A stretch of DNA of 64,000 bases from Pectinophora gossypiella (GCF_024362695.1 NC_065415.1:6241438-6305437); one strand, 5' to 3'. Positions 51,274 through 61,226 are shown, counted from the first letter of the stretch. The notes: generated by a model from the sequence alone, not told the origin. Translations and numbers: made by a program.

Positions 51274-51525
51274 TTAAAGCCGTTTATTAAAGTCGTTTAT
51301 TAAAAGAGACACAATTATACATAAATATGGATATGGAGTAAGACATGAACACGTGTTTATAAATTTCATGTAAGACGTCACTCTTGTGTACACATTGTAA
51401 TTAACACTTCCATTTTTTTCTGGTACTATGTAAACCGCAGACATAATTCCCGCTAATACACCTTGTTTTGTCCGGTCTCTTGGATCTCCGGTGTTTTTGC
51501 AAACTAATGGACCACCGTGATCGCC
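51274..51525 (-). CDS. protease homologue gene 2, exon 6 (Ser195 to His)
   Basis: Acceptor ATATTTTCAG. Starts GDHGGPLVCKNTGDPRDRTK, continues to YTRVTSYMKFINTCSC and ends SLLINDFNKRL before TAA. The catalytic Ser codon is CAC. The flanking GD and GGP are conserved, so the alignment is unambiguous. The C-terminal tail is less hydrophobic than in genes 1 and 3. Confidence 0.92.
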   Translation of the reverse strand, partial: GDHGGPLVCKNTGDPRDRTKQGVLAGIMSAVYIVPEKNGSVNYNVYTRVTSYMKFINTCSCLTPYPYLCIIVSLLINDFNKRL

Positions 51526-51604
51526 CTGAAAATATTTGAAAATTACAAATGTACCACAACGTAATAGATAGCCGCCGACCTTGAAAATCTATAGGACTAA
51601 AGCT

Positions 51605-51727
51605 TACTTAGATCAATGCTATCGTCACAAAGCAATGGTGATAAAAACTAGAAGCTCAAATGCAGGCGGCAGCACTGTTCAGTGTTCCTGAATTTTGTCA
51701 GTTCTCCATACTGTCTAGCTAATATTC

Positions 51728-51735
<8 letters not shown>
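51605..51735 (-). pseudogene. possible decayed exon 5 of gene 2
   Basis: In the place where exon 5 should be, the minus strand reads LTKFRNTEQCCRLHLSF, a TAG stop (51650-51648), then FLSPLLCDDSID and a CTAA|GTAAGC donor-like site. This loosely follows gene 3 exon 5 (VEVLRNQECRRIHRKDMSKF, VCTSDVVSDVHK). Similarity is weak and could be chance. Confidence 0.3.

Positions 51736-51764
<29 letters not shown>
51732..51764. repeat. (TC)n microsatellite
   Basis: Uninterrupted ct dinucleotides, followed by a retroposon family-C tail (taagagctgcgctcttgtcg), in gene 2's exon 4-6 interval. The same arrangement in reverse, (GA)n after the family-C tail, occurs near 38460-38500, so this is that element's own tail. 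Confidence 0.8.
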
Positions 51765-51766
<2 letters not shown>

Positions 51767-51890
51767 TTAAGAGCTGCGCTCTTGTCGGTGGAGTAATCGC
51801 CATTCCTCTCTTCTTCCCGCCAAATCCAAAATATTCTGGATAAATTGCTATAAAATGTGGAGCAACGTAGAGTGTATCCCGACTGAAGGA

Positions 51891-52108
51891 TCATCATCTC
51901 CCTAGCATTATCCCGTTTTTCACAGGGTCCGCTTACCTAACCTGATGTTTTGACAGGTCTGTTTTTTTACAGAAGCGACTGCATGTCTGACCCACCCACC
52001 CGCGAAGGGAAAAACCAGCCCAAAACAGGTTAGGTCACATACCTCCGAAAATGCATTTCTCGAAAATGTGGGTTTCCTCACGATGTTTTTCTTTACCGCT
52101 GAGCACAA
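51891..52108 (-). mobile_element. SINE-B, 5'-truncated
   Basis: Tail atcatctccctagcattatc, gtccgcttacctaacctga and body to cacgatgtttttctttaccg. The tRNA-like head is absent. Between exons 4 and 6 of gene 2. Confidence 0.8.
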
Positions 52109-53841
52109 TTGAAGGAGTTACGAAAAAGAAAAGCAGCTAGTTGAAAAAAAGGCAAGTTTATTTCTTTTCGATCTTTAGGGAATAAATATAACACTTAGGT
52201 ACGATGGTGCAGTTAAACGCTGCGCAAAGGCTGTAAAAATATAACCAAAGCAAATATGTTTGTTTAGTCAAATAGTAGGAAAGTGTCAAAATTTTACAAC
52301 ACTCAACAGTAGCGAAGCCTGATGGGAGAATTAGACAGTTTTCATCATCATTAATACCTACTATCGATTGTTCAGTACAATCGATACTATCGAACTATCG
52401 ATAACCTATCGATACTATTGGCAAATCCCGGACACTTCATACAAACAATCATGTTTTACACAGACACCACACATTGACGTTATCGTACACGCGCATCTGT
52501 GTGTGTGAAGTCTAAGTTAACTCAAACGCTGGTGGAGAGCGGAGAATTGCCGTTATATACGTATATATTATTCCTTATTCTATGCTATTGGTTTTCTTTC
52601 AATTATTAAGTGTTGCTTATTGATAGGCAACAGTGTTACACCTCAAAATATCATCGCCACTTCGACTTCCCTTTACTTCATTCCATTTGCGGGTAGTTGA
52701 ACAGTTTAGAATACTAGTTGGATGTTGGTTATTTAATTCTTCTTTCACACGCGTAGGCATTAGTCTCGAGAACTATTTATGGCAACACATAATGCACATC
52801 GAGTTATTGGAAAGAGACAATCGAAAACTCGAAAACATATAAGGTTTTCCACAATAATTGTTCCAATTTTATATTATGGAATGACAAAAAAGTCGAATAA
52901 TGACTTGCCGCAGTCTGTATTACAACCTTGGAATATTCAAAACTAAACTAAACATACATTTACTAGGTAAACTTGCGAAGTGAGGTGGCAATCAATCGCG
53001 ACATTTTTGCAACAAATTATGATTCAGAATTCAAAACGTCATTTTACCATTGCTATGCCGGCAAATGTTTCGCTGCTGCATAATGTCTTAGACGTGTCTT
53101 GTCTAAGAATCTGGGTGCAGGTTCTCCTTGGTAATAATTTTACCTCACCAATCAGCAGGTTACCCATTAGGAACTGTTGAACGACGGTATAAAATTAATT
53201 TAACACGTTGACAGTCCCCATACAAAATGTTTAGACTCGGGATCCAAGTGAAGCGGTTAACAAATATAAATCTGTACCGTCAGTGAAAAGTAATACAACT
53301 CGAATTGTATCACTTTTGAGTTATTAGCACACACTTCATGTTCAAAAACTTATCTTTCTTTCTGTCTAATTCTCGTAACAGAATATGCCGGTGAATTTTA
53401 AAACCACATTCTTTTAAGTAAGTACTTTCGGTGGCACAAAATGTTCTTAATAATAGAGCGGCGCGGTCAATACTCTACCTATTTTACTTAGAAATCGATT
53501 TTTTTGATTGATCTATCACCAAATAGTTCACCACATTTTAGGAATTCGTATCACGAGTTGCATTATGATTACTATCATGGTCCTTTACTTGTAAAAAGTG
53601 AGAGCATTTGATTTGTGATCTTTTTAAGACCACGATGTGTCCTTTTCATGTACTTTTAATACCTATACATATTATATTCTGTGTTGACACATTGACACGT
53701 CCGCTCTATTTTTTTTCAAATTGGCAAATTAAGACTTAGAAGCTACCTTGATTATAACTAGTAGTAAGTATTGCTTTTTGCCGCAACTGTTACCTGCAAA
53801 AAATATTATAAAGTATTATAAAGTTTACTAAAAATACATAC

Positions 53842-53970
53842 CTGAAAAGGTATAATGTGACTGCCATAGCCGGCGATCACACAAGTACTGCTATTATAAT
53901 TTATACTTTTTCTGCTCGGTAACTGCACCGGATATACGAAATTATTGAAACTGAACCTTTTATCAGTATA
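53842..53970 (-). CDS. protease homologue gene 2, exon 4
   Basis: Acceptor TTTGTTGCAG, donor GTATGT. 43 codons: YTDKRFSFNNFVYPVQLPSR, KSINYNSSTCVIAGYGSHII, PFQ. AGYG is the GWG-region counterpart. Ends phase 0, so it can join exon 6 directly. Confidence 0.88.
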
Positions 53971-54945
53971 CTGCAACAAAACGTATAAAATAGTAGGTAC
54001 CTACAAAATAGGAACTAAATGCCAGATAATATTATAATGTTACCTACATAATACACTATCACTAGCACTATCAAATATATAAGTATATAAAATAAATAAT
54101 TCCTTGCGTTTTTGGCTTTAGCACGAGGTAAAGCACTTGTTGTCACTTTAGGCAGTCATTCTAATGTACACTTCCGGCCAAGCAGTTGAAGCCATCCGAG
54201 GCAAATATACAAAAAAAGCTGATGCATACAGCAAGCAACTATTTGAAAATAATACGTGACTGAGGGTTTATTAGCCGCTTATGGCACTACTTGACCAGAC
54301 AGACGGGGCGCGCTGAGAGCTCTCACCCGTTACAAAAATTAAGACAACAGGTCTGAAGGTGTCCCGAAAGCGCGGCACGAACCTCGACTCCAGGACGTCG
54401 ATAAGCGCTGAATAAGGAATACATACTGAAAACCACGTGATATCAATTATGATCCAAACATGAATTAAAACTAAAGTCGAATTCAGTGGTTTAGAGCCCG
54501 AACTGGAATTCGAAACTGTCAATGCGATGTAAATCACGAGTTCTCCATACAGGGCTTTTTTATATAGGTACAATACCTATTCAAAAAGGCGCATAAACCG
54601 GTTGCTTTAAACGCGTATAGTAAATACGCTGTTCGGTTGATAATCTGGAGTCCTGACTCATTCAGGATGTTTAAAAGAAAGGTTATGTTAGGTACGTCAA
54701 GTTGGCGAGTAATTATGTGTGAAGGATTAGTGAGAGTGATCTTTCCCTGTTCAGTGGTGGTAAGGGATGTATCAGGATCGTATGCTCTGCCTATCATAAT
54801 AGAAAGAGACGTGAACTTCGTTCTTTCATAGGGTCACGGTGATAATGTATGCATATTCATAAAAGTGAGGGGGAATGTATAAGTTTAAACAGGGCCGGTT
54901 CAATACGCACTTACCAAAATACTCGAAAGTAAAAATATTACTTAC

Positions 54946-55303
54946 TAATACGGCAATGTCGTTACTTGTTTTTTTAAAATCTTTAGGATATCTTCCTCGC
55001 CTTATAACCCTCCATTGTGTAACTCTCATAGTACTTGTATTATTTCTTGGTTTGGTAGTTGTACCTTTTCTTGGTTTGGTAGTTGTACCATTTCTTGGTT
55101 TGCCAGTTGTACTATTTTTTCGTTTGCCAGTAGTACTACTTTTTTTGCTTGTAGTACTATTGCTTAGTTTATGTGTTCTACCAATACTTAGTTGGTTTGT
55201 ATATAGAAACTTTGCACTCTTTGGTTTTAATGCTGTATTACCTGTACTCGTCATTAATCCAGCCACAACAAGCATGTTTTTGAAATCTTTTTTAGACAAC
55301 TTG
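54946..55303 (-). CDS. protease homologue gene 2, exon 3 (Asp, repeat insertion)
   Basis: Acceptor ATTGTTTTAG, donor GTAAGT. 119 codons against 56 in gene 3 exon 3. The ends match the paralogues (KLSKKDFKN...VVAG and GRYPKDFKKTSNDIAVL), while the middle is an expanded Thr/Lys/Asn-rich stretch of TTTKPRKG-like units with further sequons. Confidence 0.9.
55043..55140 (-). repeat. coding 24 bp minisatellite
   Basis: About four tandem 24-base units (plus strand: ttcttggtttggtagttgta + cctt and variants) encode eight-residue Thr/Lys/Pro/Arg units in frame. Units nearer the left are most alike; those to the right are more diverged. Confidence 0.85.
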
Positions 55304-55623
55304 CTAAAACAATGAAAAAACATGGTAAACATTAGAACTAACTGCAAAATATAAGGTGATACGTATACGAGTGATACGAAAATTATTTAGTTTATTTAAA
55401 CCTAAACTAGCCATGTATGTATGTAAGTAAATTTGTAAATTAGTTTATTGATTGTGAGTGCTATGTACACCGTTATTGTTACACATATCAGTCAGAATAC
55501 CTAGTTAAGTTATGGAATAAGCTCAATATGTGTGATGTGGTTGTACTTTTTTAAATAAATAAATAAAATAAAATATATATATTTAATATATAAAATAAAA
55601 TAAGTACGTAGGATGTTTCTCAC

Positions 55624-55757
55624 CCTTTAAAGCAGTCACTAAGTCTGTTCGGAGCGACGCAAGAAGCCGCGCTTAGAACTTTGTTAGGTCCAATGAGACA
55701 TGCGCCGCAAGTCGCTCTGTACCTCGTCGATCGTTTAATCCTCTCCATTATACCAAC
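55624..55757 (-). CDS. protease homologue gene 2, exon 2 (His57 to Ser)
   Basis: Encodes VGIMERIKRSTRYRATCGAC then LIGPNKVLSAASCVAPNRLS and DCFK, ending phase 2 before GTGAGA. Both cysteines of the 42-58 disulfide remain, but the catalytic His is Ser and CGGS is CGAC. Confidence 0.9.
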
Positions 55758-55969
55758 CTGAACATTAAAAATTACTGATGATGTAACAACCGATAGTCTA
55801 AAAGGTTTACATAAAGGTACACACAACCAATTGGCGACCAGCTCCTACATCTCTGTACCAGGATTGCTCCAAAATGCAATAAAACAAACAAAATTTCCAC
55901 CTTCCAGCTCCATCATCAGTCACTTGGCACGGCAACAATTACCTATGTTATCATTTTTTGTCAAAGCGT

Positions 55970-56345
55970 ATTTTTTTGGCGATCTGCGCGTTCAGTACAA
56001 AAACGCGTTCCGGGCGTTGATGGGGCTGCCGCGCTACTGGGTTCGGATGGGCGCGGATGGGTTTGCCGCTGTCATGCGTAAACACTGCGCCTCCATGTTG
56101 CGCCGCACGCGCGATAGCCCCAACACCATGCTGCGCGCGCTGGCGGACCGGTGGGACTCACGGTTGCTGACACGATGAATACGACTGCACGCAGCCAAAT
56201 AAATATAGTCTGCCGCCATCGGGGGTCCAACCGGCCTCGATTACTTCTTTGTTACTAATACTAGATTTAAGTTTGTAATGTTACTAACAAATATGAATGT
56301 TTTTATAAGTCCGAAATAAACTTTTTATTATTATTATTATAAAAC
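55970..56345 (+). mobile_element. CR1/Jockey-like LINE 3' end
   Basis: Frame ending at 56178 encodes QYKNAFRALMGLPRYW, GADGFAAVMRKHCASMLRRT and RDSPNTMLRALADRWDSRLL, the C-terminus of a CR1/Jockey-type reverse-transcriptase ORF. Short 3'UTR and a ttattatta repeat tail. GC-rich against its surroundings. Sits in intron 1 of gene 2, opposite strand. Confidence 0.85.
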
Positions 56346-56705
56346 CAAGAAATATAAATCGAAAGCCTGGTTCCAGTTTAAACATAATGCACAGCTAGCC
56401 TATAACTCATTCTATAATTGTTGTCCATAATAAATAAATAAAAAGAAACCACAATTATTATCGGAAAACGGTAAATATAAACATTCTAAGTTTTTTTTCT
56501 TTTTATTCCAGACTACTTATAGAACCAGCTTTGTTGCCCCAAAAAACATACGTACTTATCTACAGTACTAGATATTACTGAAACACCACGAGTAGGTAAG
56601 TTTATAGCGGAACCCATAATTTAGGTTTTTCTTAACTGTCTTTAAAGTTTAAAAATATATCAGTATATATATATATAATATTCATCGTTTAAATGTGTCA
56701 CTCAC

Positions 56706-57029
56706 CATGTAAGGTACATCCCTTGGTTTCGCCGGTTTTCCTTTTATAATTCTAAATACTATATCCTCGTCACCAATTCGAAGTGTACTCTTGGAAATAA
56801 CAGTGTCATTGCTATCGTCAGATGTTTTGTTATCATCATAATCGTCATTGGGATATTCAGATATATTATTATTATTTATTTTATTCGACGTATCGTTAGT
56901 ACTATTATTTACACTACTGATAATAGTCTGATTGATATCATCGGTAGCAGTATCATTGGTACTATTTCGACCTAAGACGATCGACTGAAAATAGATCAGA
57001 ATAATATTATAGGCAATTACTTGTTTCAT
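56706..57029 (-). CDS. protease homologue gene 2, exon 1 (signal peptide, acidic leader)
   Basis: 108 codons from ATG to VPYM, donor GTGAGT. Low-complexity leader rich in Asn, Asp, Ser and Thr with many N-x-T/S sites, longer than in gene 1. Ends DEDIVFRIIKGKPAKPRDVP YM, matching the paralogues' activation region. Confidence 0.88.
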
Positions 57030-58293
57030 ATTAAATTAACATTTACATAGGTAATACTTTGTTTTCGATATTATAGCACAAATAATTTATGAGATTTTCA
57101 TTATTGTTTTGATCCTTTTGATTTCCTTGATCACGACATTAAGTACTTCATAATATTTATTATTATTTTGTGTCACGAGAGGATAGAAAAAATGTGCCAT
57201 ACAAGGAGTTTTAATAACAGTGGACCAACTGACCTCTTTAGCTTAGTCTATGAACAATCAGAGGAGTCTGCAGGCCTAGCACGCTAACGGCGCGAGTAGA
57301 GTGAGTAAAGGAGACTGGTCATTTCTGCCCCAGGCCCGGCGCGAAAAAAACTTATCTCATAATTTTCGTAAAATTAGGTAAAGTAAATCTAAAAACTCCG
57401 CATCGCTGAAATATTTGGCGAACATACTGAATTTGCCTAGTGTGTGTAAAGGCGCAACATGTTATCTTTAGTTTTTTTTTTATTGAACATATATTAAAAT
57501 CCATTATTACCAGTTAAAACACATACAAATCATTTATTTTGCGACCCTTTGACAAAATCGCAGATGTCCCGGTAGTTGCGTGTACCAAAGACCTTATTTT
57601 ATCTCGTGTCACGCACGTTGCGTCGCGCTTACATAGCGTGCTAGGCCTACTGGTGCAGAAATGTACATCCACCCCTACTATTGATACGTGTGTGTTTTTC
57701 TTCGTCGATTTCGGGTCTATTTAGACATTCTCACTAGTTCGACGATCGAACTAATGAATCGAACTAGTGAGAACAAAGGGTTTGCTGTAGTCCAGGGGCA
57801 TTAGAAAGGCCACATATAAGCAATTCACTTAAAAAAGCAATATTGCTATTTTATATTTGTTGAAATTGCGCACTTACTTTTATATGCGCAAATGTTGTTC
57901 GAACCCCTTTTTCTACTGCGACCAACTAAAAAGATCAACTAGAAAACGCCGATTTTTCGTCAGAGTCCATGATAGAAATGTCATTTTAAGGAGAGATCGT
58001 TGTCCTTTACTGGAAAGTACTGTTTAGACTGCAACATAACATAAGCTCACGACTATATCCCAATTGGGGTAGTCAGAGGTACATCCATCGCAAGATGAAC
58101 TAAGTACCCATAACTCACCGAACTTTCTGTTAGACCAACGTGATTGGTGGTGAGCCGTATCGCTGCTCCACTTTAGGTAAATTAATAACTCATTGGTGCA
58201 AGGCTGGTACCGGGGTTCGAACCGGAGCTCCGTGTTTGAGAAGCAACCAAAGTGTATTACGGGACCACCGTGACAGTATTAAGATATTATACA
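57030..58293. other. spacer between protease genes 3 and 2
   Basis: Should hold the gene 2 promoter. Contains a short perfect hairpin at 57728-57773 and, at about 58040-58280, a minus-strand tRNA-derived repeat (B box ggttcgaaccccggtacc on the minus strand). No coding sequence recognised. No TATA box can be assigned. Confidence 0.5.
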
Positions 58294-58526
58294 TATACAG
58301 GCTGTTAGTGATATCGTAACGAAAACTTTGTGGGATGATTCAGATCATGATTCCGAGTTGATATCATGTGAAATTTTCCGTCGCTAAAGTATGGAATGGA
58401 AAATAATTATTAAAAAAGACACTAAAATTTTCTTGAATTTTCCGACAGGAAAATCCACTTGATATGAACTCAGAATCGTGGTCTGAACCATCCGCCTCAG
58501 TATTCGTTACGGTGTCACTAAACCCA
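58294..58526. mobile_element. fold-back MITE copy 3
   Basis: Arms tatacaggctgttagtgata and gattcagatcatgattccga at left; ctcagaatcgtggtctgaac and gttacggtgtcactaaaccc at right. Just downstream of the next copy in the same family. Confidence 0.85.
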
Positions 58527-58560
58527 TGCCTACTTGTATGGCTACCTGTATGTACTCGTA

Positions 58561-58793
58561 TGGGGTGTAAGTGACATCGTAACGAATACTGAGAGGGATG
58601 ATTCAGCTTATTATGCTGAGTTAATATCAAGTGGAATTTTCCACCGCAAAAGTATCAGAATTAAAAAAAAAAATTTAAAAAACCAAAAAATAATCATGAA
58701 TTTTGCGACGGAAAAATCCACTTGATATTAACTTAGAATCATGGTCTGAATCATTCCCCTCAGTATTCGTTACGATGTCACTAACACCCTGTA
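58561..58793. mobile_element. fold-back MITE copy 4
   Basis: Arms tggggtgtaagtgacatcg, gatgattcagcttattatgc at left; cttagaatcatggtctgaat, gttacgatgtcactaacacc at right, with an A-rich centre. Its right end is about 50 bp from the gene 3 stop codon, so it may lie in that 3'UTR. Confidence 0.88.
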
Positions 58794-58845
58794 TTTAAAC
58801 ACTCAATCTGCACTCTGAAACAACTTACATTGAAATTGAAACTCG

Positions 58846-59073
58846 TCAAAATAATAAAAATGAATTTATTAAACAGTTCAGAATAACAAATGTACATGAA
58901 GAATGAAGAGAAGAACATTTGTTTACAAACCTATAGAAATACGATACTCTTGTAAAGAAAGTAGTCATGCGTTTGTGCATTATTTTACCACACGTGACGC
59001 CAACTTGTACACCTTTGCCTTTATCATTTGGGTCACCCGTGCCTTTGCATACAATTGGTCCGCCGGAGTCACC
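58846..59073 (-). CDS. serine protease gene 3, exon 6 (catalytic Ser, C-terminus)
   Basis: Acceptor TTAATTACAG. Starts GDSGGPIVCKGTGDPNDKGK, includes FTRVSYFYRFVNKC, ends in a hydrophobic tail before TGA. AATAAA overlaps the coding end, as in gene 1. Confidence 0.93.
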   Translation of the reverse strand, partial: GDSGGPIVCKGTGDPNDKGKGVQVGVTCGKIMHKRMTTFFTRVSYFYRFVNKCSSLHSSCTFVILNCLINSFLLF

Positions 59074-59385
59074 CTGTAATTAATTGTATAATGTATTTGC
59101 GTATAATGTGTTAATTATGTATATTTACTGTAATAATTGACATTGGGACTTCAGTTTATTATATTTTTCGTATTTTCGAAATCGGTAAGTTTGTATTTTC
59201 CCTAACATGCATGACACGTGATTTTACTCGTATTTTGACAGAACGACATGATTTATTTATGTTTACATATTAGCACCAATCGACAAAACGACAATTATAT
59301 CGTCAGAATCGATAAAATGACCTTGAAAACTTGACCTTTTTTTATCACGTTGCGCATTTTAGCCCTTTGATTTGAACTGATTTAC

Positions 59386-59511
59386 CTTGTGGACATCGGA
59401 TACGACATCGCTAGTGCACACGAACTTTGACATGTCTTTCCTGTGAATCCTTCTACATTCTTGGTTTCTTAGTACTTCAACGTCAGCCAGGAGCAATCTG
59501 TCTGACTGTTG
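59386..59511 (-). CDS. serine protease gene 3, exon 5 (S1 pocket wall)
   Basis: 42 codons, QQSDRLLLADVEVLRNQECR through FVCTSDVVSDVHK, acceptor ACTTAACAG, donor GTAAAT. The fourth residue from the end is Asp189. Confidence 0.93.
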
Positions 59512-60269
59512 CTGTTAAGTATGAGAAAAAAGTATGTTTAATGGAATAGAAGCAGCTACAAAATAAAGAAGTCACCACAGAATAAATTATAAAAATAATT
59601 TAAGCAGTTTCTGTAAGGACAAAATAGTATCCTATTCTGTTTCTGAACTAGAGACCCGTAACCACGAAACAGAAAAAAGAGGTTGAATGGGCCAAATGGA
59701 CGCGGCACACTCGCCATACAAGTATGAGCCGCTCATACTTCAATTTGCACTCCACTCGCCCGCAAACTTTATGAGGCATGGAGCTCCGCGGAAATATACT
59801 ATAAGGTCGTCTTGTACCGTTACAATGTACAGGGCAAGTAGTCAAATATCGACTATCATGCAGGAGGGATTTGATCATGGGGAGGGAAATACCTTACTTT
59901 AATCGGCTATTTATCAAAAAAGTAACGCCATACAAACGTACATACATACACACGTATATAAGTTATAAGCTGTACTGTTTGTCTATCTTGTGTCAGTCTA
60001 AATGTTTTAATATCCTGTTCTGTGTAAATAAATAAATAAAGTACCTACTTTTGCATGCAGTAACTTGCGAATGATTTTGAAAAAAATACAACCTATCACA
60101 TAAAATACACATTGCCAAGTCGCTATGGAAGCTGAGAAGCAGTAGAGCTATCATACCTAACTAGGTACTACTACTACCCATGCAAACAGATAGTTAACTG
60201 TTGCGTGTAGAGTGGTAGAGTGGGGTTGAACCAGCGACAGCGGTGCTCCTAAAAAATGCGCGTTAAGGT

Positions 60270-60713
60270 TAGGTTACACAGTGCGAGCAACTGATGTGAC
60301 AATAGACAGCTACTGTGCCTGTGTCCTCGTATGACAGTAGCTCGACTCGCCTCGCGCGGTCACACTATGCAAACTGCTGGCGTCGCAGAAGACAGCTACT
60401 ATACCAGTGTGCTGGTATAATTCGTTTGTATCATGTCGCCCAAACAACAAATACTGTACCCGGCGTGTGCCCGAGCGTACGAGCTACTGTCATTTCGCAA
60501 AATCGTGCGAGTTGACGACCGAGTGGCGTGCGAGTGGTGTGGGGGGAAGGCAAGTAGCGAGTAAAAACAAAAAATGTTGAAGTAACAAGTACGCAAGCAA
60601 CTGTCCCACTCGCACATGACAATAACTCGTATGATGCGGTCACGCGTGCGTAGTAGCTGCACCTCAATAACTGACTCGGTCAGCTCGCATGTTAGCTCGC
60701 ACCGTGTAACCTA
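60270..60713. mobile_element. 444 bp TIR element (MITE)
   Basis: Left end taggttacacagtgcgagc (60270-60288) and right end gctcgcaccgtgtaaccta (60695-60713) are inverted repeats with one mismatch in 19. The interior is GC-richer than the flanks, rich in gcgag/ctcgc words, and has no credible ORF. Lies in intron 4 of gene 3. Target duplication not clear. Confidence 0.75.
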
Positions 60714-60884
60714 GGCTTTAGGGCCTTTCAACCTCTTTCTTCTAGGTCGTAACATACAATGAGACGGCAGAGGGACAACAAAAGGTTTTTGTTAGTGTCG
60801 CTTCTACGCTGTTCTGGGAGCAAATAAAAAACATAGAACACGTTCAGAGGGATTGTATCCTTTCTAGCATACTGGACTAATGTT

Positions 60885-61030
60885 ATGGGCGATAGGCTGA
60901 TCCCTTATCACCATAAGGTTCATATCCAGCTTACGACTTCGTATAACAGTGGTTGCAAATTGTCGTTGATTACTTGTGGCACGACCCACCCCATTACTGA
61001 ATTTATGTATGTATATACATACGTATGTGT
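60885..61030 (+). mobile_element. repeat with tatg tail
   Basis: Shares ggcgataggctgatcc, cttacgacttcgtat, acagtggttgcaa and gattacttgtggc with copies at 25385-25500 and 42895-43030. Each ends gagtttatgtatgta or similar. Class unknown; dispersed short repeat. Confidence 0.6.
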
Positions 61031-61084
61031 GTACCGAAGTATGTATGTATGTTAGTGATAAAATGTTGTAATGTGTTTACTTAC

Positions 61085-61201
61085 ATAGTTGTTTATCCTG
61101 CCGTAGCCAGAGATAAGGCAAGTTCCTGAATAATCTTTTCTTACGGACGCATATTCAATTGGAGATATGTACGCATTGTACCGGAAGGGCCTATCCAAAT
61201 A
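61085..61201 (-). CDS. serine protease gene 3, exon 4
   Basis: 39 codons, YLDRPFRYNAYISPIEYASV then RKDYSGTCLISGYGRINNY, acceptor CTGTTGCAG, donor GTAAGT. Same length as gene 1 exon 4. Confidence 0.93.
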
Positions 61202-61226
61202 CTGCAACAGTTATTAGTTTAAGTTT

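Larger units (their letters stand above)
51274..57029 (-). other. S1 serine protease homologue gene 2 (triad-swapped pseudoprotease)
   Basis: Five exons join in frame to 398 residues. Signal peptide MKQVIAYNIILIYFQSIVLG, an Asn/Asp/Thr-rich leader with at least eight N-glycosylation sequons, activation-like site FR|IIKG, then a chymotrypsin fold. Catalytic His57 is Ser (AASC, codon 55664-55662), Asp102 is kept (DIAVL, 54960-54958), Ser195 is His (GDHGGP, 51519-51517). No exon 5 equivalent is intact; splicing exon 4 to exon 6 keeps frame. A Thr/Lys-rich repeat sits between the His and Asp exons. The frame is open throughout, so this looks like a maintained non-catalytic homologue rather than a dead gene. 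Insect SPHs often act as cofactors in immune or clotting cascades (family knowledge); the role here is unknown. Confidence 0.85.

Noticed and set aside
54875..55315. 146-codon plus-strand hydrophobic frame
   Set aside because: Antisense to gene 2 exon 3; the Val/Leu-rich repeats are the complement of its Thr/Lys minisatellite.
60315..60667. Several overlapping frames on both strands
   Set aside because: They lie inside the 444 bp TIR element and have no protein-like features.
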